Assembly (NCBI RefSeq): GCF_014898055.3
Contig: NW_023602073.1
Span: 88,330,678 to 88,394,677, forward strand
Length of the DNA: 64,000 nucleotides
From: Talpa occidentalis
Taxonomy: Eukaryota > Chordata > Mammalia > Eulipotyphla > Talpidae
Direction of reading: 5' to 3'
This document shows, piece by piece, positions 56,918 through 64,000 of this stretch. The first letter of the stretch is position 1, and every line of letters starts with the position of its first letter. The position numbers were made by a program, and so were the translations under genes. The notes under the pieces were generated by a model. That model was given only the letters and a program-made list of their open reading frames with translations, was not told the origin of the DNA and made no database searches.

Positions 56918-57034
56918 GTTGGTGTAATTTCAAACATAAAGAGGGAAATAACGCTATATTTGGTATTCTAATAAGTAGTAAATACATTAATAAAAAAATT
57001 TATTTTATATACACTAATAAAAAGTATTTATTAT
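56918..57034. other. Short unassigned spacer
   Basis: AT-rich, nothing recognised. Confidence 0.5.
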
Positions 57035-57249
57035 GTAACCATTATGGAAAACAGTATAAAAATTCCTTTAAAAATTGAAATTATAAATGCCGTATAATCC
57101 AGCTATCCTAGTGCTAAGTATTTACTTGAATAATAAAAAAATACTATTCTGAAAAGATACATGCACCTTCTGTTCGTAGCAATATTATTCACAATAACCA
57201 AGAGTTGAAAATAACCCAAGTACCCATTAATGGACTAATGACTAAAGAT

Positions 57250-57295
<46 letters not shown>

Positions 57296-57725
57296 ATATA
57301 TGTGATATATATATACACACACAATGGAATACTACTTATCTATAAAGAAATATAAAATGTGAAATCTTGCAATTTACAATGATAATAGATGAACCTAGGT
57401 ATTATGCTTAGTGAAACAAATCAGATGGAGAAAGATAAACACTATTACTTCATTCATATGTGGTAAAGAAACAAATGAACAAACACAACTAAACAAACAA
57501 AAACGGACTTTTAGATTATAAGAACAAAACAATGATTGGAAGAAGGCAAGGGGAAGCATGGTGGGAAAAGTGGGTGAAAGGGGTCAACTGTATGGTGAAG
57601 CATGGAAAACTAGACTTTTGGTGGCAAATGCAATGTGGTATATACAGATGTCCATTTATATGGCTGTGCACTTGAAACTTGCATAATGTTACTTCAATGT
57701 TAATCACAGTTACTTTAGTAACATT
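57035..57725 (+). mobile_element. L1 ORF2 end and 3' UTR with (TA)n expansion
   Basis: 'ccattatggaaaacagtata', 'ataacccaagtacccattaa', 'atggaatactacttatctat' and 'tggtatatacagatgtccat' run in order. A (TA)n tract with interruptions (57253-57318) expanded at the position where L1 ORF2 reads 'tggtatatata'. Confidence 0.85.
57253..57318. repeat. (TA)n microsatellite in L1
   Basis: About 20 TA units, then ctcatatatg and a further TA/CA run. Confidence 0.95.
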
Positions 57726-58596
57726 TTTTTACTGCATCTAAAAAATAAAATGGGCCTTTAAATAAGAAAGTAGCTCAGAAACTAAGAAGGGATAACTTTT
57801 ACTACACACATAAAGATTAAATTAATTACACTGAAATAATTACACTGAAATAAAAGTTAAATTAATTACAAAAGAACTGAGAATCTAAGAGAAGTGTAAC
57901 AATTACTGGTAGTGAGTTAGTGTATCCAATATTGCATACTTGTGATAGTCTACACAAAACTATTTCTCTTAGGAAATTATTCAATCAAACACATAAACTT
58001 TTCTCAAAAGCACTGAAGATATTCAGAGAGGTTTTTTTAATAACATCTTAATCTTTAGTTGAAACATGCTCTCACTCTTTCTCTGCAGGGTGTTATTACT
58101 TTTAATTCAGAAGCTTCAGTAATTGATCACAGCTAGTCCATCATCTCTCATAATGTCAATGTCAAGTTTGATGTGAGAATGGATTAATGAGAAGCTGAAG
58201 AGACGATGTGTCAAAGAAGTTATTGCTAACTTAAGAATTACCTTCTGAATTTACCGTAATATGATGACTAATAGGTAGCTTTGACAGGTGTTTTTAATGC
58301 TAGCTGTGAATGATTGAATGGTAATTGTTAGCTAACTGCAATTGCATTGTTTTAGTACTTCCTGAAGGAACACACCATATTTTTGAACATAAACTTTAAT
58401 CAAAATGAAATTTTGTATAATGTATTTCTTGATAATGTATTTCTCCTTCTAAAGATTTCAATATCTTGAAATAATGCAAGAAATGCATCTGATGCTTGAT
58501 AAGATGACATTTAAAGAATGCTGATATACTTCAGGAAATAAACTAAAGGGAGAAAATGTCTAAAATACACCAGGATTAATAAAATTTATCAGCGTT
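57726..58596. other. Unassigned AT-rich DNA
   Basis: Includes small tandem repeats: aattacactgaaat twice (57834-57862) and ataatgtatttct twice (58417-58445). No element recognised. Confidence 0.5.
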
Positions 58597-58607
58597 AAAT
58601 TTAAGTA

Positions 58608-59410
58608 GACCATCTGGTATTTTTCTTTTTTTTAAAGATTTATTTATTCATGCATACAAGAACCGGGGTACAGGCCATATGTGTGGAAGGGTGAGAGGAT
58701 TCACCAGAGACAGAGTGGGGAACAGAACAGGCAGATTGATCGAAATACACTGCTAAGGGAAGCAGTGGGCGAGACAGGAGAGGCCTGCCAAGCCATGTGG
58801 GATTCTCACCAGGCGGCAGGGATTGAACCCGTGCTGCAGAGGCTGTGGACAGCTTCACAGTGCTGTGCTCAACTGCCTGCACCACCAGGGGAGGCCCTGG
58901 TATTTTTTCTTTCTGGCTTATTTCGCTAAGCATGATCCCTTCCAGCTCCATCCATGTTGCTGCAAATTGCAGTTTATATTTTTTGATTGCTGAGTAATAT
59001 TCCATGGTGTATATGTACCACATCTTCTTGATCCAGTCATCTATTTTGGGAATTTGGGTTGTTTCCATAGCTTAGCTATTGTAAATAGTGCTGCTATAAA
59101 CACAGGGGTGCAGGTGCCCTTTTGAATTAATGTTTCTGCAATGGTCTCACTCATAGCAGGAATTTAGAAAACCTAAATAAGGGCCCAGAAAAAAATCCCA
59201 ATTATAATAAGGTAAAAATCAAAATCAACAAGCAACTATAAACCAGAAACACACTACAGGGGCGGGGGGTGGGTGAGGAGGGAGTAGGATCAAAACAAGA
59301 GGGGTGGAAATTGTATGGGGACTATAACCAAGATGAAAATGCATACATTGTGCAAAAATGAAAAATGATGTAAAAAATGTATAAATTATTTTTTTTTAAT
59401 TTTAAAAAAT
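58608..59410. mobile_element. Young L1 with 5' inversion (twin priming), 11-bp TSD
   Basis: The left arm (58608-59140) is an antisense end of ORF2, encoding WIKKMWYIYTMEYYSAIKK on the minus strand. The right arm (from 59141) is the sense 3' UTR ending in an A-rich tail. The inverted arm ends at the complement of CCAGATGGTC and the direct arm starts ATGGTCTCAC, so the two are contiguous in L1 order with a 6-base overlap. Perfect TSD aaatttaagta at 58597-58607 and 59411-59421. This is the signature of twin priming. A SINE later entered the inverted arm. Confidence 0.93.
58630..58896 (-). mobile_element. tRNA-derived SINE, middle subfamily (copy 22), inside L1
   Basis: Antisense. TSD ctggtatttttcttt from 58614 and ctggtattttttcttt at 58897-58912, both being L1 ORF2 sequence. 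It is therefore younger than the L1 insertion. Head complement of GGGCCTCCCCTGGTGGTGCA. Confidence 0.94.
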
Positions 59411-59421
59411 AAATTTAAGTA

Positions 59422-59704
59422 AAGACATGAAAGTTTGACATGGACACAATATAAAATCCAATTGGGGTTTTTCTAGCAATAGATAATGACACATCTGTGA
59501 CTTTTATTTTGCATTGCAGTAGTTCAGAATACATAAACTCTACAAGTATTTTAACTTGTTATTTTTTATATAAATATAAATTATATAATGTATATCCTGA
59601 AATCAGGAAAGTAGATCTACACCATGAAGACTGAAAGATTAGGAAGAAATAGATGGAAACAGAAGTCTAGTGAAAACGGGATAGCATAGCGGTCTGTTAA
59701 AAAT
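59422..59704. other. Unassigned DNA
   Basis: No element recognised. Confidence 0.5.
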
Positions 59705-59715
59705 ATGTTTTATTC

Positions 59716-59992
59716 AGACCTCCCTGGTGGTGCAAGGGGCTAAGATGCAACCTATGAAGCTATTTGCAGCCACTGCAGCACAAGTTCGATCACCGGCCAG
59801 GGAGCTACCCATATGGCGCACCAGACCCCTCCTGACTAGCCCGCTGCTCCCCTCAGCAGTGTATTTCAGTACATCTGTCTGTTCTGTTCCCCACTGTGTC
59901 TCTGGTGAATCCTCTTCACCCCACAATTCTGGCCTGTACCCCAGTTCTTATATGCATAAATAAATCTTTAAAATAAAATAATTTTTTTTAAG
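59716..59992 (+). mobile_element. tRNA-derived SINE, older subfamily (copy 23)
   Basis: It starts (a)gacctccctggtggtgcaag. B box agttcgatcaccggccaggg. Tail 'ttatatgcataaataaatct'. TSD atgttttattc (59705-59715) / atgctttattc (59993-60003). Confidence 0.88.
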
Positions 59993-60003
59993 ATGCTTTA
60001 TTC

Positions 60004-61535
60004 TGCTGATTAAGAAAAAGGACTTGGGCAGAGGTTAGATTGATGCTATCTCTATATACTCCCAAAAATAAAATGGGAAAATAGAAATTTTGAATAAAAC
60101 TAGAAGTAATCAAATATTTATCATTCATAAAATATTACTTAAAGAAAATCTCAGAAACATCATTCCAGTAAAGTCAGGCTAGGTCCTTCAAATTAATGTT
60201 ATCAATAAAAAAAAAAAGCAACAAAAAGTACAGCTAAGCTGTTTTTATTTTTAATCACATAAGTAGTGCTAAAGATCTGAAAAGCAAGATGAACAATTTG
60301 AATTAATTGTAAAGGGTTTATATAAACACTCTTGAAGTAAAATAAAGTTGGGTGGTTTAATCAAGAAAATATAAAGTTTTATTGTAAAGCAATAATGAAT
60401 GAAAGGGAATAGAAAATTGCACAAATGGAACCTAATAAAGAACCCAGAAACAGTCCCACTCGTAAATGAACACGATGGGAGGCAGCAGTGACACAGGGGA
60501 CAGTAGGCAAGGGGAAATCTCTTCAATAATGGTAATGGAGATGGGCATCCATGTGTCAGAGTCTATTGTCTCTCAACCACACTATGTGATAAATTCTTGT
60601 CCCTTAGTTTTTGGTGTTCTCCCAAGGAGAAACACTAGATGGAAAACAAATAAAGGAAGGAAGGAACTAATATCTTTTTCTTACATATATCCTGTAACAA
60701 TGATATCAACACAGTGGCAGTACACTGAAGGTAATTGCTAACTACTGCAGGGTTCAGCAGCAGCAGCAGGAGAGTGGCTCCCAGAGTCTTTTCAATTCCA
60801 ACATCAGTGGTAGCATGACCTTCAATAGCTCTATATGCTTCTAGTTCACTAACATTTCAAAGCAAAACCATTAATTATTTTATTTGATTATTAAATAACA
60901 CCTTGGGTTTCCTTCCAGCTTCCTCTGCCTTACCCAGGAGGTCCCCAAAAGATAAATGTGATTAACAATAGCATGAAGTAATCCTTATTGGAATCCAATT
61001 TCGGTCCAGCAGTACTTAATATAGACCATTGTCTTAGCTTTCTAAACATACAAAATTAAATTAAAAAATCTATCCTTTAAAAATTTATACTTTAGCTTGG
61101 GGTGTGTATTCCCATATTGCCTTACCCTGGTTATAGTAAAGACTTGGTGGGAAAAGAGATGAAGTTCTACCCTGGCACAGTTATGAAGCCACATTGCAAG
61201 TAAAATCAGCTATACTTGGCTCAAATCCATTTACTCTGATGAATTAGGAGTGACTCAATTTAATTGAAAATCAACACCACACATTATTATTAGATAAAGT
61301 TATAAAATGATTTGCTATAGCAGCAGGGACTTACAGGTCTTGTGTGCAACATAAAATTTTAATGAAATGGGCATTTAAAGACTACCATTATAGTATATCA
61401 TGTGGTCTATAATTAAATCATTAAATTATTTTCACATAATAAATCAAGATAAATGCAAGGTTTGGGATTTTAAAACAACAACCAAAGAAAGCAAATGAGT
61501 GTGAATTTTACTAACAACATATTGTTATATAATAT
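60004..61535. other. Unassigned DNA
   Basis: The 60455-60840 part is less AT-rich and includes a short (AGC)n near 60758. No exon, ORF domain or repeat family recognised. Confidence 0.5.
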
Positions 61536-61550
61536 AAACAAATACATCCA

Positions 61551-61724
61551 GGGACCTCCCTGGTGGTGCAAGGGGTTAAGACACAGCACTATGAAGCTAT
61601 CCACAGCCACTGCAGCACAAGTTCGATCCCCGGGCAGGGAGGTGAATTCACATGGCACAGCAGACCTCTTTTGACTCGCCTGCTGCTCCCCTCAGCAGTG
61701 TATTTCAGTCAATCTGGCTGTTCT
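61551..61724 (+). mobile_element. tRNA-derived SINE, older subfamily (copy 24), left half
   Basis: It starts gggacctccctggtggtgca. B box agttcgatccccgggcaggg. It is cut by SINE copy 25 after 'aatctggctgttct' and resumes at 62011. Confidence 0.93.
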
Positions 61725-62010
61725 TTTTTTTTTTTTTCTTAAACATTTATTTATTTATTTATACAAGCACTGGGTACAGTCGGAATCGCGGGAGGGTGAG
61801 AGGATTCACCAGAGCCAGAGCGGGGAGCAGAGTAGTCAGAAGGACCGAAGTACACTGCTGAGGGGAGCAGCAGGCAGCAGGAGAGGTCTGCGCGCCATGT
61901 GGGACCCTCCTCTGGTGGCCAGGGAGCAGCCGGGGATTGAACCGGCGCTGCAGAGGCTGCGGGCAGCTTCGCAACCCAGCGCTCAACCGCTGCGCCACGG
62001 GGGAGGCCCC
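61725..62010 (-). mobile_element. tRNA-derived SINE, young subfamily (copy 25), nested in copy 24
   Basis: Antisense, poly(T) on the left. TSD aatctggctgttct (61711-61724) / aatctggatgttct (62011-62024) is host SINE sequence. Nesting shows directly that the young subfamily moved after the older one. Confidence 0.95.
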
Positions 62011-62131
62011 AATCTGGATGTTCTGTTTCCCACTCTGTCTCTGGTGAATCCTCTCAACTCCCCCAAACCCACACCTCTGGCCTGTACCCCAGTTCTTGTA
62101 TGTATAAATAAAATCTTTAAAAATAAATAAA
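62011..62131 (+). mobile_element. tRNA-derived SINE (copy 24), right half
   Basis: Resumes 'ctgttt cccactctgtctctgg' to the tail 'gtatgtataaataaaatctt'. It is followed at once by copy 26. Confidence 0.93.
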
Positions 62132-62382
62132 GGGCCTCCCCTGGTGGTGCAGTGGTTGAGCGCTGGGCTGCGAAGCTGCCCGCAGCCTCTGCAGTGCCCG
62201 TTGGATCCCTGGCCACCGGCAAGGGTCCCACATGGCACAACAGACCTCTCCTGCCATGCCCGCTGCTCCCCTCAGCAGTGTATTTCATCAGTCTGCCTGT
62301 TCTGTTCCCCATTCTGGCTCTGGTGAATTCTCTCACCCTCTCGCGCTTCTGACTGTACCCAGTGCTTGTATAAATAAATACA
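62132..62382 (+). mobile_element. tRNA-derived SINE, intermediate subfamily (copy 26)
   Basis: It starts gggcctcccctggtggtgca in the A-rich tail of copy 24. Flanks of the whole pair, aaacaaatacatccag (from 61536) and aaacagatatgcccag (after 62440), match at 12 of 16 with only transitions, a possible aged TSD of copy 24. Confidence 0.9.
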
Positions 62383-62386
62383 TCTT

Positions 62387-62439
<53 letters not shown>

Positions 62440-62442
62440 AAA
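62383..62442. repeat. (AAAT)n microsatellite in SINE tail
   Basis: About 14 AAAT units growing from the aataaataaat tail of copy 26. Confidence 0.95.
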
Positions 62443-64000
62443 TAAACAGATATGCCCAGCAGTGCAGGACACTGAAGAACTAATTGTTTTGTCAACAAAA
62501 TAAGACTTACATTTAGAAACAGAACTTTTTTTTCTATGTCATATGCTCTGAGATGCTAAAGGATTTGATATATAGAACAGATCCCCAGACTGTTTTGTGA
62601 TATACTGGGTCAGTGTGATAGATTCCCCAGTGTCCATTCCAACCCAACTGGTTAGTCTCTAACCACTGTCATCTCAATTCTTTAGCCAGGGAGAGATAAA
62701 AAAAGAGAGAGCCCTTAAAGAAAAAACAGAAATAAATTTGGGGACATTTGTTTATTTTAATGTGTACTTTTATATTTTGGGGGATTACATATGATTTGGG
62801 AATAAAGTTAGTCAAGATTATGGCCTATTAAAATGATGGATCCAAGTAATGGTAACTGACAAAAGGCAGGGGAGGGATGGGCACTTAAACCTACATTCTG
62901 ATGGAATATTAATAGTAGGCACTATAAATGTATATGCTTTCTGCTTTTGACAAGAGTGGCTGAGAGAGCCTTGCAACACTTTAGGGAGCACCTAGATTTA
63001 ATATGAGTGTAGAACTGCACCACAGCAGGGCATACTCCTGTATCAGAATTATGTTCTCATGAGCAAACATAGTAAATCCTTACTATAAGAAAAGAAAATA
63101 AAGTAGTTCTCTATTTCCAACCTAAGGGTCGATCTTATGATTGAAGCTCAGAGTCACAGTTACTGTAGAGGGAAATCTAGAACTAACATTTTCCCTTTGA
63201 CTAGGACATTTCAATTACAGGAATATATTATGATAACAAATGAATCAATAAAGCATGTATTACTACAAGTTAGTTTATGCGATATTTTTCAATCATAAAC
63301 AAAACTGTAACAGGAAGGCTTAAGGAGAAAAAGCAAATGAGAAAACCAGCAAAATGAGAAAACAGCAAATTAGATTAACTTCTTAAGCATAATTTCATAG
63401 ACATAAGCAAAAAGAAAGTTTTTAGAAGAATTGTATTAGAGCTATTTCCATCTCAATAGCACGCCTACCCTCTGGACATCATGCAATTCCACTAGCTTCT
63501 CAACACAGACTTGCACCTCCACATTGCCACTGCAACCCAAGACCCTGTCATTGACACTGTAGGTGGTAGTCCTGCACCCACAGGAGGTTTGAACCTAGTA
63601 CTCATGTACCTACACACAGACTTCATACTATCTCTCAGGAAACTGGCTCCCTTGCTCTCAATTGTTGTGATTCCATTCCACAAATAGTCATCTCCTATCA
63701 TCTCATCATCACTCTGCCACCTGCATTCTCCAATCCTCCCATTTTTCTATCTGTACCAGTATCTTACCACTTGTAACTCAGTCCAAAGTTTCTCACTCAT
63801 TAAATTCTTGCTTAACAGTTTTTTTTCCCCCTTTCACTTCTAACAAAAGTCTCCATCTTTGGATATTGGCATCTCTTAAGTTCTTTTTGTAAATGCTTAT
63901 TTTTTCCAAAATAGATTTTATTTCTTTGGACTTGATGGTTCATGACACCCCTACCCTCTCATCTGATGATTGTATTCTTCCACTTAGTAGGTAGTATTTT
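62443..64000. other. Unassigned DNA to window end
   Basis: The minus-strand ORF 63492-63701 lies in a less AT-rich patch (63440-63780) but has no recognised domain or splice context. No mobile element recognised. Confidence 0.5.

Noticed and set aside
57905..57965. Y RNA-like phrase 'ggtagtgagtta'
   Set aside because: Only about a dozen bases match, with no 3' pairing stem or poly(U) end.
1..64000. CRISPR arrays, tRNA genes, operons, origins
   Set aside because: No regularly spaced repeats with unique spacers. tRNA-like boxes occur only in SINEs without a cloverleaf. The base composition and repeats are those of a mammalian nuclear genome.

Overview
The window looks like intergenic DNA from a placental mammal. 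It is strongly AT-rich, I find no convincing protein-coding exon, and it is filled with interspersed repeats of several ages: old MIR, L2, MER5-like and MER20-like copies; L1 fragments from old (L1M-like) to fairly young; at least two retroviral-type LTRs; and 26 copies of one tRNA-derived SINE. MER20 and MER5 are eutherian repeats. I see no Alu, B1/B2, carnivore CAN, ruminant or rabbit SINE. A non-primate, non-rodent lineage, perhaps laurasiatherian (a bat group is one possibility), fits best, but I cannot name the species. No bacterial-type operons, CRISPR arrays or tRNA/rRNA genes are present.

The commonest young element is a SINE of about 250-290 bp. Its head starts GGGCCTCCC, followed by a pol III A box (TGGCGCAGCGG), a B box (GGTTCGATCCC), a unique body and a tail with AATAAA plus TCTTT (the 'T+' SINE type). 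At least three subfamilies are visible. The youngest is CpG-rich and has clean target-site duplications (TSDs) at about 3.3, 31.5, 32.5, 32.9, 48.2, 53.3 and 61.7 kb. Three neighbouring copies carry an extra tail motif, ACATGCCT(C/T)TATAAA.

Layout. 0-3.3 kb: mostly unassigned. 3.3-6.7 kb: a SINE, a palindromic LTR-like block with a second copy about 748 bp away inside an old L1, and a 453-bp solo LTR that splits a MIR. 7.2-9 kb: a duplicated 75-bp block around a tandem SINE pair, then a MIR. 10.4-15.1 kb: L1 3' ends, a G-rich purine tract and four SINEs. 15-28 kb: sparse, with MER5-like, MIR and L2 relics and a 5'-truncated L1 with perfect TSDs at 19.35 kb. 27.5-33.2 kb: an L1 inside an L1, then five SINEs. 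33-39 kb: four SINEs in unassigned DNA. 39.3-48.2 kb: no SINEs, but an LTR with TATA, poly(A) signal and primer-binding-like site (41.67-42.13 kb), an ancient L2-like repeat and two abutting opposed L1s. 48-56 kb: more SINEs, a 2-kb ancient repeat, L1s and a MER20. 56-62.5 kb: an L1 with a (TA)n tract, a 5'-inverted (twin-primed) L1 with an internal SINE, and a nested SINE cluster. 62.5-64 kb: unassigned.

No genes act together here. The content is a record of transposition: nested insertions give a relative order (MIR/L2, then L1M and LTRs, then older SINE subfamilies and younger L1, then the young SINE). I found no novel functional system. The most useful signals are the SINE family and its tail variant, the rearranged LTR-like block, and several insertions whose pre-insertion sites can be read. 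Family names come from sequence recognition alone, without a database search.
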